Positions 1 to 7,715 of a stretch of DNA of 64,000 bases are shown piece by piece. The position numbers and the translations under genes are program-made. Position 1 is the first letter of the stretch, and each line of letters begins with the position of its first letter. Source of the DNA: JAMCRM01 sp035561075 (GTDB taxonomy: Bacteria; Acidobacteriota; Terriglobia; Bryobacterales; Bryobacteraceae); NCBI GenBank assembly GCA_035561075.1, contig DATMYF010000110.1:1-64000 (forward strand). The letters are read 5' to 3'. The notes under the pieces are model-generated. The model did not search any database. It was not told the DNA's origin and worked only from the letters and a program-made list of their open reading frames with translations.

Positions 1-152
1 GAAGCGCCTCATGCGGTGGTTTTCCCGCTAAAGATCTGCGCGGCGCCGAGTTAACCCTGGGACGCGCTGCCTGCAGCCGCGCGCATGTTAGCGCATGTTC
101 GCAGAACGGGCACCGCTGGAAGGTTCTTGTTGAAAGGAAAAAGGAAGGAAGT

Positions 153-230
<78 letters not shown>

Positions 231-252
231 GCTTGCGTCACGTGACATCAAA

Positions 253-282
253 ATCGTAGCATGTTCCCGACCCGGAAAGCAA
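253..282 (-). promoter_or_regulatory. Probable promoter of tRNA-Asp
   Basis: On the minus strand TTGCTT (282-277) and TACGAT (258-253) are separated by 18 nt, and the -10 ends 22 nt before the mature tRNA 5' end. A perfect 10-bp palindrome, GTCACGTGAC at 237-246, covers the expected transcription start. It could be an operator, but this is inference from position only. Confidence 0.5.
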
Positions 283-291
283 AGCCCGCGG

Positions 292-1500
292 CTAATACTT
301 TCGGAATGCCAGCACCGCGTTCAGCCCGCCGAACGCAAAGGAGTTCGACAGCGCCCATTCCGCTGCAGCCGGGCGCCCCTGGTTGGGCACCACGTCGAGC
401 CCGCACTCCGGGTCGGGTTCGGTGAAATTGACCGTGGGGGGCAGAATCCCGTCCCGCAGCGCCAGAACCGTCGCCGCCGCCTCAAGGGCCGCAGCCGCGC
501 CCAATGCGTGCCCGTGCATGGATTTGGTGGAACTCACCGCGAGGCGTTCCGCATGCCCGTCGAAAACGGCCCGGATAGCGGCCGTCTCGGTGGAATCGTT
601 CGCAGTGGTGCCTGTGCCGTGGGCGTTAATGTACCCCACTTGCTCCGGCGCAATGCCCGCGTCCCGCAGGGCACGTCGCATCGCCCGGGCAGGCCCTTCC
701 CAATTGGGCTGAGTGATGTGGGAGGCGTCCGCGGACATCCCGAACCCCACCACCTCGCCGTAGATCCTGACGCCGCGCGCCAACGCCGCTTCCAGCGGTT
801 CCAGGACCATCATTGCCCCGCCTTCCCCCAGGATCATGCCGCGGCGGTCCCGCGAAAACGGCCGGCAGGTGTCCGGCGCCACAACCCGCATGGCCTCCCA
901 GGCCCTCAGCAGGCCGTAGCTGAAAGGCGCCTCACTGCCGCCCGTGATGGCCATTTCCGCCGAACCCGAGCGCACCATCCAGAACGCCTGCCCGATGGCA
1001 TGGGCGGCCGAAGCGCAGGCCGTTGACATCGTGTACGCCGGCCCCGTGACCCCCATCTCCATGGAAATGTGGCTGGCGCCCGCGTTGGCCATAGTCTTTG
1101 GAATGGTAAGCGGATGGACGCGCATGGCGCCCTTTTTATATACCTCCACGAAGCCCGCGTCCTGCGCGTCCTGCCCGCCGACGCACGAGCCCGTCACGAT
1201 GGCGGTCTCCTCACGCAGTTGCGGGGTCCACTCGACGCGCGCGTCCGCCACCGCCTCCCGCGCCGCGATCACCGCGAACTGCGCGAAGCGGTCCATGAAG
1301 TCGGCACGACGTTCCTCAAAGTAGTCTGTGTGGCTATAGCCCCGCACCTCGGCCCCGTTATGGAAGCGGAATTCCGAGCAGTCCACGGCTCCAATGGGGG
1401 CTATCCCGCAACGCCCCGCCTTCAGCGATTCCCAGAACTCGCAGGTATTCCGGCCCACCGCGCAGACGACGCCCAGGCCGGTGATTGCGACGCGCCGCAC
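292..1500 (-). CDS. Beta-ketoacyl-ACP synthase II (FabF/NodE-like)
   Basis: Condensing enzyme that elongates an acyl chain on ACP by decarboxylative Claisen condensation in the cytoplasm. The thiolase-fold triad is intact: Cys162 in STACASAAH, His294 in AHGTGT and His331 in SMHGHALG, close to the E. coli FabF spacing. The usual SMTGH is SMHGH here. I start it at GTG 1500, one base after the ACP stop, because MRRVAITGLG matches the family N-terminus; this gives 402 aa, and a longer in-frame extension would only be read through the ACP gene. It is the last gene of a four-gene operon with an ACP, a NodB-fold deacetylase and a patatin-like lipase. It has no fabD or fabG neighbours, so it more probably makes a special acyl chain than serves bulk fatty acid synthesis (inference). 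Confidence 0.9.
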   Translation of the reverse strand: MRRVAITGLGVVCAVGRNTCEFWESLKAGRCGIAPIGAVDCSEFRFHNGAEVRGYSHTDYFEERRADFMDRFAQFAVIAAREAVADARVEWTPQLREETAIVTGSCVGGQDAQDAGFVEVYKKGAMRVHPLTIPKTMANAGASHISMEMGVTGPAYTMSTACASAAHAIGQAFWMVRSGSAEMAITGGSEAPFSYGLLRAWEAMRVVAPDTCRPFSRDRRGMILGEGGAMMVLEPLEAALARGVRIYGEVVGFGMSADASHITQPNWEGPARAMRRALRDAGIAPEQVGYINAHGTGTTANDSTETAAIRAVFDGHAERLAVSSTKSMHGHALGAAAALEAAATVLALRDGILPPTVNFTEPDPECGLDVVPNQGRPAAAEWALSNSFAFGGLNAVLAFRKY

Positions 1501-1501
1501 G

Positions 1502-1768
1502 CTACTCGCCCGTGGCCTTACCGGCAGCCTTCGCGGCCACCAGTTTCGCCACACCCTCAGCCATGTCACGCATGCTCTTTACGGCCTTGGCCTGCTCATC
1601 CGGAATGGACACATCGAACTCGTTTTCGAGCGCCCACAGGATTTCAACGGCATCCATTGAGTCGATGCCGAGGTCCTCGAAGCTGCTATCGAGGGTCACC
1701 TTTTCGAGCGGCAGCCGCTTGGTGGCGGCAATCACGTTCAGAAATCGCTTGCTGAATTCGTCGGACAT
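1502..1768 (-). CDS. Acyl carrier protein
   Basis: 88-aa acyl carrier protein. Ser37 in the GIDSMD motif is the expected 4'-phosphopantetheine site, preceded by DSSFEDLG as in the family. The ATG at 1768 fits family length; an upstream extension of the same frame reads through the deacetylase gene and is not credible. The start lies 31 nt inside the end of the deacetylase gene, with no strong ribosome-binding site, so translation is probably coupled to it. The FabF-like synthase starts one base after this stop. An ACP dedicated to the adjacent synthase (NodF-like arrangement) is likely; a housekeeping AcpP is possible but less so away from other fab genes. Confidence 0.92.
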   Translation of the reverse strand: MSDEFSKRFLNVIAATKRLPLEKVTLDSSFEDLGIDSMDAVEILWALENEFDVSIPDEQAKAVKSMRDMAEGVAKLVAAKAAGKATGE

Positions 1769-2463
1769 AGTAGCTGGGTCACCGTTTGAAAGTCGAAACC
1801 GCGGTCGCGAAGCACGGGAATCAGGCGGCTCACGGCTTCCACGGTTTGCCGCGCGGGCGGATCGGGCGTCAACTCGCGGCCGTCGTGCAGGCACACGATA
1901 GCACCATTTCGCACCTTGCCCGCCACGCGGCGCGCGATGTGATGGGCGGACAATTTCCAATCATACCCAATCACGGTCCACATGATGCCCAAAAGTTGCA
2001 GCCGGCGCTGCGCCCGTCCAATGCCCGGCCATCGCACCCCGTAGGGCGCCCGCATCAGCCGCGGCTCCGCGCCCGTGGCACCGGCGATAGCCTGCTGTGC
2101 ACGCGCCAGATCCGCCTCCATGAACGCCGCCGATTTGAAATGGAAGTACGGGTGGGTATGGCTGTGGTTCCCGATTTCGTGACCCGCCTCCCGCACTTCC
2201 CGTGCCACCCCCGGAAGTCGCTCCACGTTGGCACCCACCTGGAAAAACGTAGCCGGCACGCCTTCACGCGCCAGGACGTCGAGCAGGTAAGGGGTCGCTT
2301 CGCTCGGGCCGTCGTCGAACGTCAGGGCGATCGCCCGCCGCCCGGGGTCGCCGCGCCACGCCGAGGGTCCGAAGACCGCCGATGACCGTCCCCGAACCGC
2401 CCACGCCATGAATGCCACCGCCCCGCAGGCCACGCCAGCCGCGGCCGATACCCTCGGCGTCAT
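1738..2463 (-). CDS. Polysaccharide deacetylase (NodB/CE4 fold), membrane-anchored
   Basis: 241-aa carbohydrate esterase 4 family protein, expected to remove N- or O-acetyl groups from a glycan with a divalent metal. Visible motifs are TFDDGP (48-53, catalytic and metal Asp), HSHTH (His100 and His104, metal ligands), RAPYG (138-142) and a C-terminal LHDG. Residues 6-25 form a hydrophobic N-terminal segment, an uncleaved anchor or signal. The ATG at 2463 overlaps the patatin stop as ATGA. The C-terminal end overlaps the ACP start by 31 nt. The substrate cannot be told from sequence; the neighbouring ACP and ketosynthase suggest a lipid-linked or acylated saccharide. Confidence 0.88.
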   Translation of the reverse strand: MTPRVSAAAGVACGAVAFMAWAVRGRSSAVFGPSAWRGDPGRRAIALTFDDGPSEATPYLLDVLAREGVPATFFQVGANVERLPGVAREVREAGHEIGNHSHTHPYFHFKSAAFMEADLARAQQAIAGATGAEPRLMRAPYGVRWPGIGRAQRRLQLLGIMWTVIGYDWKLSAHHIARRVAGKVRNGAIVCLHDGRELTPDPPARQTVEAVSRLIPVLRDRGFDFQTVTQLLCPTNSASDF

Positions 2464-5096
2464 TCCGATCCCCCCGCCGCCGCGCCCGCCGATCGCACGC
2501 TCTCTCCTTCTTCGGGGCGGCGGTATCGCGGGCCGGACCGGATCCACAATGGATCGATCAGCCGCAGATGAAACAGCAGCACCGCCCAACCCACCAGGCA
2601 CGCCGCCAGCGACAGCGCGCACTGGCTGAAATGGTTCCGGTATCGCAGCCAGCGCGGCAGCGCCCACATCTTCAGGAGCACCAGCGACGCCGCCGCACCC
2701 GCCACCATTGCCGCGCCCCGGCCCGTCAGGGAGAAGGAAAACACCGCCGGCTCCGCCCAGTACCGGCGGCACAGCAGCGCCACCGCCAACACCAGCGCCG
2801 CCGTAAGCCCATGCGAGATATAGCGCAGCGCCGGCGACATCTTCCATGCCTTGAAGGACAGGCACGCCGCCGCACGCAGGACTTCTTCGAGCGCCGCCAA
2901 CTCCGCGCTGGCCCCCGGGTCGCCCGCGATGGGCTGTAAATCGCGGAACCGCCACTGCGTCTCTGGGCCGGACGGCACGGGGAAGCCCTGGATCGATCGC
3001 GCGAACTCCGTGCCGGTCATCTTATAGCCGCTGAGCATGAGGGCATCGGCCTCCACGTCGGAGAACGAATCGAGGTCCGTCCGAATACCCGAGATCAGCG
3101 CCTGCACATCCTTCCGGATCCCGTACCGCGTGAGCAGCGCATGGCGCGGCGGCGCGGACGGGTCCGGGCACCCCACCCAGTCCAACGGGCGCGAATCCAG
3201 GTCCTTCTTAAGATGCACGTACATCAGCCCGGACAGCACCGAGGCATCCCGCAGGTGGGCCAACAACTGGAACTGCGCCTCGCGCACGCGTGCCATCAGT
3301 ATGCTATTGGCCCGCGCAGGCACGCCCAGCCGATGGTCGGGCGGGTCCTTCTCCATGCCCGTTTGCCCGCTGGCATCGCTCACCAGCAGCACCGTGCAAT
3401 CCTGCTCCAACAGCGAGGCTACGCCCTGGTTGTCGTACACGCCCCCGTCTACCAGGCGGGTGATGTAGCCGCCCTCGTACATCCCGTCAAAGAGCAGCGG
3501 ATCGAATAGCCCCGGCACGCAGGCCGAGGCCGCCACCGCCCACCCCAGCCGCAGTTTCCGGAACGCGGGCGGCGCTTCCTCGTGGTACATGCGGCGGAAA
3601 CGATGGTTGGCGTCGATCTCATTGTCGATCCCGCGCGCCGGGGGCTCCCCCATGTAACTGGCGGTGAACTGCCAGCTATGGCACGTGTTGAGCGTGGCCG
3701 AGTTGAGCACCAGGATGGGCACTTTATTGAGGCGCTGCCAATTGTCGTACTTGGGGCGGAACTCGCCCGCGCCGAAGGGCCGCACCATCAGGTCGGTGAG
3801 ATAACGCGGGCCGCTCGTGCCGTCATCGATGCGCGAATAGAGCTCACGCTCGTAGATCTCCCCCAGACGCTCGCTCGCCGGCGGCCGCCGCGAAAAGAGC
3901 GACTTCAGATTCGTCCCGAACTCCAGCAGCATGCGGTTGCGGATGTTCCGCTGCACCCCGGCCAGGAAGTTGCGCTCGATGCGGCGCACCAGCGCCAGGT
4001 AATGCTCGCGGGTGATTTCCGCATCCGGCCTGGTCTCCAGCAGATGCTTGAGTTCCAGGTAGTAATACGCCCCCAGGATGGAGCCGCCCGAAACGCACGA
4101 GATGACTTCCACATGCCTCAGCATGTCGAGTTCCGCCAGCTTGGCCAGCACCCCGATATGGTAGAGCGACGCCCGGAAGCCGCCGCCCGAAAGCGCCAGC
4201 CCCACCTTGCCCCGGAAGAACGACAGCGCCGCGGCGGTGTTCCCGCCCAGCAGCGCCTCCACCACGGTCCAGGCCTGGGAGCGCTCCAGTTCCTCCGGCG
4301 GAAGTCCCTCCTTGCGGGCCTCCAACCGCGCCAGGTGCGCCAATTGCCGGGCGGCCGTCTCGAGCTGCCAGCCCTCCATCCCAATGGCCGCCGCGGCGCG
4401 CACCCACTGGCACGCCTTCTCGTGGCGCCCGGTTCCCAGGTTGGCCTCCGCCAGGGTCAGGGCGAACCAGTAGCGTCGGCCGTAATACTCATCGCCCTCG
4501 AAACGCGCGAGGCTGCGGATCACCTCGTCGCGGATGCCCTCGGCCTGCGCCTGCATCTGGCGCGCGGTCGGGGTGGGTGCGCCGCTCGGGTCGCGCTCCT
4601 GGTCGGCCAGCAGGTCGAGGGTGAAAGCAGCGTTCACCGCGGTGTAGCCGAGGTCGCTCTCGATCCCGAGCCGGTAAGCCTCCAGGTAGCACGCGCGCGC
4701 CGCCTCCAGTGCAGACTTCAGCGCGTGAACGCTCCACCGCTGCTTGTGTATCGACCCGGCGATTCCCAGTGCCTGCTGGCGCCTCTCGGGCGGCAGTCCA
4801 GGGAAATCTTCCAGCACCGCCTCCACCATGGCCAGCGCGCGATTGAGGCGGTCCGCCAGCGGCAGGTCCGGGTCTTTGTAAGTGCACAGCGCCAGCTCCA
4901 GCCGGATGTCTACGCGCTCCGCCGCACCCGCCCCGCCGGCGCACTCCAGCGCCGCTTCGAGCACCTTCCGTGCCCAGCCGACCTGGTTGTCCTGCCGCAG
5001 CCGTATCGCCAGTTCCAGCAGCCGCGCCGGCTCCCCCGTCCCACGGGATGCAATGGCGATCCGGGCCTGCTCGATATCCGCGCTGGTTCTCGGCAT
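2460..5096 (-). CDS. Patatin-like phospholipase with N-terminal helical repeats and C-terminal membrane segments
   Basis: 878 aa in three parts. Residues 1-290 are helical and TPR-like, resembling the TRAFs-binding type. Residues 299-700 form a patatin domain with oxyanion loop SGGGFR (303-308), nucleophile elbow CVSGGS (Ser336, Cys in place of the first Gly of GxSxG) and catalytic Asp550 in VDGGVYDN. About three hydrophobic helices lie at 760-850, so the enzyme is probably held at the inner membrane. Expected activity is acyl-ester hydrolysis of lipids by a Ser-Asp dyad. It is the first gene of the operon and is joined by ATGA overlap to the deacetylase. A TACAAT box lies 6 nt before the ATG, suggesting a leaderless transcript. 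Confidence 0.87.
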   Translation of the reverse strand: MPRTSADIEQARIAIASRGTGEPARLLELAIRLRQDNQVGWARKVLEAALECAGGAGAAERVDIRLELALCTYKDPDLPLADRLNRALAMVEAVLEDFPGLPPERRQQALGIAGSIHKQRWSVHALKSALEAARACYLEAYRLGIESDLGYTAVNAAFTLDLLADQERDPSGAPTPTARQMQAQAEGIRDEVIRSLARFEGDEYYGRRYWFALTLAEANLGTGRHEKACQWVRAAAAIGMEGWQLETAARQLAHLARLEARKEGLPPEELERSQAWTVVEALLGGNTAAALSFFRGKVGLALSGGGFRASLYHIGVLAKLAELDMLRHVEVISCVSGGSILGAYYYLELKHLLETRPDAEITREHYLALVRRIERNFLAGVQRNIRNRMLLEFGTNLKSLFSRRPPASERLGEIYERELYSRIDDGTSGPRYLTDLMVRPFGAGEFRPKYDNWQRLNKVPILVLNSATLNTCHSWQFTASYMGEPPARGIDNEIDANHRFRRMYHEEAPPAFRKLRLGWAVAASACVPGLFDPLLFDGMYEGGYITRLVDGGVYDNQGVASLLEQDCTVLLVSDASGQTGMEKDPPDHRLGVPARANSILMARVREAQFQLLAHLRDASVLSGLMYVHLKKDLDSRPLDWVGCPDPSAPPRHALLTRYGIRKDVQALISGIRTDLDSFSDVEADALMLSGYKMTGTEFARSIQGFPVPSGPETQWRFRDLQPIAGDPGASAELAALEEVLRAAACLSFKAWKMSPALRYISHGLTAALVLAVALLCRRYWAEPAVFSFSLTGRGAAMVAGAAASLVLLKMWALPRWLRYRNHFSQCALSLAACLVGWAVLLFHLRLIDPLWIRSGPRYRRPEEGESVRSAGAAAGGSE

Positions 5097-5102
5097 GGCG
5101 CC

Positions 5103-5108
5103 ATTGTA
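5103..5108 (-). promoter_or_regulatory. -10-like box immediately before the patatin operon
   Basis: TACAAT on the minus strand with 6 nt between it and the ATG at 5096. No recognisable -35 or ribosome-binding site is seen. Transcription would start at or next to the A of the ATG. Confidence 0.5.
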
Positions 5109-5165
5109 CCGGAACCCCAGGCGCCCGCGCCCGCCGTCACGGATTCGCCTATCGACCCTCGCCCC

Positions 5166-6464
5166 CTACTGAACGGGCGGCTGCCCGCTCCTGATGAACT
5201 CGTGGAGCCAGCCGTTGATTGCGTCCGTCTGCTCCGGCACTCTGCCGTGGCCCGTTTCGAGCGCCAGAACGAGTTGTTTCGGCGCGCGGATCACGGTATA
5301 GGCCGCATACATCGACGTCGGTGGGCAGGTCTGGTCGTTGTACCCCCACGAGTACATACCGGGCGCCTTCAAACGGCGCGCGAAGTTCACCACGTCGTAG
5401 TAAGCGGCCGTAGCTAGTTTTTCGGGCGTCCGGTGGGAGCCCTCTCCCGCGGCGCGAAAGACGTGCGGCCACCCCCCGGCACGGCCTTCGGTGTATCCGG
5501 CCATATCGGAAAGCGCCGGGTACGATGCGGCCAAAGCTTTGACCCGTGGATCCAGTCCGGCGGTTACGATTGACAGCGCACCGCCCTGGCTTCCGCCGGT
5601 CACGGCCAGATCGCGGCCGTTCCACTCCGGTAGCGACACCAGGTAGTCGTTCGCCCGCACGCAGCCGAGATACACCCGGCGGTAATAGTAGCGGTCGCGC
5701 GAATCGAGGTTGTAGGCCCAGTATCCGTTGAGCGCGCCGTTTGCAAGCGCGGCATAAACGTCGGGGTCGAGCGTCAGCGGAATCCCGTGAATACCGATGG
5801 CCAGGGTAATCGCACCCTTTTCCGCCAATTCGATCATCGGTCTGATCTTGTGGACACCGGCGCCCGGCACACTCAGGATTGCGGGGTATTTTCCGGCGGC
5901 CTTAGGCAGCGCCAACATACCGAAAACGCGCGCGCGGCCGACGTTCAGCAAGCTCACGTGATAGACGTCCACGATTGCCGTCGAGAGTTCGGGGATGAGG
6001 GTTCGGCGCGCATTTAGCGGCACTTTGCTGAGCTCATCTTTGGCGGACGTCCAGAACGAGTCGAAGTCCTTCGGGTCGCGCACCACCGGCTGGATCTTCT
6101 CCGGCGCGAACGCAGCCGTCGCGATTCCCTGGTACGTGTAGCCGCCGTCCGTCACCTTGGCGATGCAGCGCAGGAAACCCGCCGTCTGCATGGTGCCGCC
6201 CTCAACGCGCAGGCCGTCGCGCCCCAGGGCCGCTGTCCTGGTCGCCTGCGGCGGCATCATTTCGGGACCCACGGAGTAAGTGACCTCCACGCCAGTAACA
6301 TCGATACCGTTACGGACCGCCCGGATGAGAAACGCCGCCTTCTCGCCCGGTGTGTACTTCCAATCGGGATGGTCCGGCGCCACCAGCACCTCGATGCGCC
6401 CAACCTGCATTTCTGCCCAGGCAAGCATGCCCGTGCAAATCAACGCCGCCAACATTCGTTTCAT
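5166..6464 (-). CDS. Secreted acetylxylan esterase / cephalosporin-C deacetylase family hydrolase
   Basis: 432-aa alpha/beta hydrolase of the AXE1 family, which deacetylates xylan and related sugars. The nucleophile is Ser292 in GGSQGG, with late acid WGYND and His in TGHG completing the triad. The N-terminus MKRMLAALICTGMLAWA is a signal peptide, so it acts outside the cytoplasm. I place the start at ATG 6464, which has GGAG about 5 nt upstream; a GTG 18 nt earlier in frame has no such site. Residues 23-120 look like an extra beta domain before the catalytic domain. It stands alone, 69 nt upstream of the patatin gene on the same strand, and diverges from the HAF-repeat gene. Confidence 0.87.
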   Translation of the reverse strand: MKRMLAALICTGMLAWAEMQVGRIEVLVAPDHPDWKYTPGEKAAFLIRAVRNGIDVTGVEVTYSVGPEMMPPQATRTAALGRDGLRVEGGTMQTAGFLRCIAKVTDGGYTYQGIATAAFAPEKIQPVVRDPKDFDSFWTSAKDELSKVPLNARRTLIPELSTAIVDVYHVSLLNVGRARVFGMLALPKAAGKYPAILSVPGAGVHKIRPMIELAEKGAITLAIGIHGIPLTLDPDVYAALANGALNGYWAYNLDSRDRYYYRRVYLGCVRANDYLVSLPEWNGRDLAVTGGSQGGALSIVTAGLDPRVKALAASYPALSDMAGYTEGRAGGWPHVFRAAGEGSHRTPEKLATAAYYDVVNFARRLKAPGMYSWGYNDQTCPPTSMYAAYTVIRAPKQLVLALETGHGRVPEQTDAINGWLHEFIRSGQPPVQ

Positions 6465-6602
6465 ACCGCTCCAGTTTCTCACGCCGCGCGTGCGTCGTCA
6501 CCTGAGTGGCGTTTCTGAGCATTGCTTTGCGAACTGCGGTAAATAACACTGTTCCAGGCGAATCAGGGCCATATCGCGACTGCCCCGGCACGGCATCGAC
6601 CA

Positions 6603-6643
6603 TATAATCGTTTCAGGATCGGAATCGAAGGTCCGATAGGAGG
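6603..6643 (+). promoter_or_regulatory. Promoter -10 and strong ribosome-binding site of the HAF-repeat gene
   Basis: TATAAT at 6603-6608, with CTGCCC at 6581-6586 as a weak -35 (16-nt spacer). AGGAGG at 6638-6643 lies 7 nt before the GTG start at 6651. This gene is leadered, unlike many neighbours, and the AGGAGG decides the GTG start. Confidence 0.65.
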
Positions 6644-6650
6644 GTTTCAC

Positions 6651-7664
6651 GTGATCGCGAGAACCGTGCTTGGGGTGTTTGCAACGATGGCGATGGTGTG
6701 TGCCGCGGCCGACCAGCCGCGCTACACAATGATAGATCTCGGAACGCTCGGCGGCGAAGCCAGCAGGGCGACCGGGATCAACAACCGCGGACAAGTGGTT
6801 GGCTCCGCATCCTTGCCCAACTGGGAGGGTCACACGTTTCTCTGGGAACAGGGTCACATGACGGATCTTGGAACGCCGGGCATCAACAGCGGCGCATTGG
6901 CCATCAACGGTGCGGGCCAGATTGTCGGTACCGGCACCAACGCGAACGCGCAGCCATATGCTGCTCTTTGGGATCACGGTGCGACTATCAATCTCACTCC
7001 AAATGCGGGTCCTAGCAGGGCCGTGGCGATCAATGAACGCGGCCAGGTGCTCGGCTGGACGGAAACGCCGGGCTGGAGCGGTCCCTTCCTGTGGGATAAC
7101 GGCACCCTTACCAACTTGACGATCAACACCTCCGGCTCCCGTCCCTACGCCGTCCATGGGATTAACGCGCGCGGACAAGTCGTCGGTGTGTACGCTTACG
7201 TGAATAGCGCGACGACCCCTGAATGCCGGAGAATGCTGTGCGCGTCTGCCTTTCTGTGGGATAAGGGGACAGTGATCGACCTCGGCAGTCTGGGCGGCGT
7301 GTTCACAGAAGCAACTGGGATCAATGACCGGGGTCAGGTAGTAGGCGGGTCGACTGATGCTGCCGGGGTGCAACATGGGTTCCTGTGGGAGAACGGTGTT
7401 ATGACCGACCTGGGCACTATGGGTGGCCACAGTTATGCCACCGCGATCAATAATCAGGGTCAGGTCGTAGGGGAATACTTCGGCTCCGATTTCAGACTTC
7501 ATGCGTTCGTGTGGGATCGCGGGACCGTGACGGACCTCGGCGCGCTTGCTGGATTTTACTCGTCAGCCGCGGCAATTAACGAAAAGGGCCAGGTGGTCGG
7601 TTATTCATCTGTCGGGCCAACAACGGTGACTCCCTCGCACGCCGTCTTGTGGGATCCTCAGTAA
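6651..7664 (+). CDS. Secreted HAF-repeat protein
   Basis: 337 aa with an N-terminal signal peptide (residues 1-21) followed by tandem HAF-type repeats of about 40 residues. The core AINxxGQVVG occurs seven times, and most units also carry a FLWDNG-like strand and a DLGTLGG turn. The pattern predicts a beta-propeller-like extracellular domain. The family is known as probable extracellular repeat proteins without an assigned biochemical activity, and I cannot assign one here. The GTG start is supported by AGGAGG 7 nt upstream. It is probably monocistronic. A long antisense reading frame opposite it is an artefact of the repeats. Confidence 0.85.
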   Translation: MIARTVLGVFATMAMVCAAADQPRYTMIDLGTLGGEASRATGINNRGQVVGSASLPNWEGHTFLWEQGHMTDLGTPGINSGALAINGAGQIVGTGTNANAQPYAALWDHGATINLTPNAGPSRAVAINERGQVLGWTETPGWSGPFLWDNGTLTNLTINTSGSRPYAVHGINARGQVVGVYAYVNSATTPECRRMLCASAFLWDKGTVIDLGSLGGVFTEATGINDRGQVVGGSTDAAGVQHGFLWENGVMTDLGTMGGHSYATAINNQGQVVGEYFGSDFRLHAFVWDRGTVTDLGALAGFYSSAAAINEKGQVVGYSSVGPTTVTPSHAVLWDPQ

Positions 7665-7701
7665 CAGGTGAAGCTCGTAAGCCCGGTTCTTTCGCATTGC
7701 C

Positions 7702-7707
7702 TATAAT
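7702..7707 (+). promoter_or_regulatory. -10 box abutting the BNR_4 gene
   Basis: Perfect TATAAT, with 8 nt between it and the ATG at 7716. No Shine-Dalgarno sequence lies between. This predicts a leaderless or nearly leaderless mRNA. Confidence 0.6.
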
Positions 7708-7715
7708 GGGTGTCG

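Noticed and set aside
2..31. Possible C-terminal end of a plus-strand gene (KRLMRWFSR, then stop) at the left edge
   Set aside because: Only nine codons are visible, too few to tell coding from chance.
1501..1569. 23-residue N-terminal extension of the ketosynthase frame
   Set aside because: It is Arg/Trp/Pro-rich, overlaps the ACP gene in another frame, and lies before the conserved family start.
3582..5417. 611-aa plus-strand frame opposite the patatin-like gene
   Set aside because: Arg/Gln/Pro-rich without domains, and it would also cross the 3' end of the esterase gene. Shadow of real genes.
6498..7502. 334-aa minus-strand reading frame opposite the HAF-repeat gene, with repeated VIPQEG-like segments
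   Set aside because: The repeats are the antisense of the HAF repeats. The plus strand has a signal peptide, AGGAGG and a known family; the minus frame has no recognisable domain.
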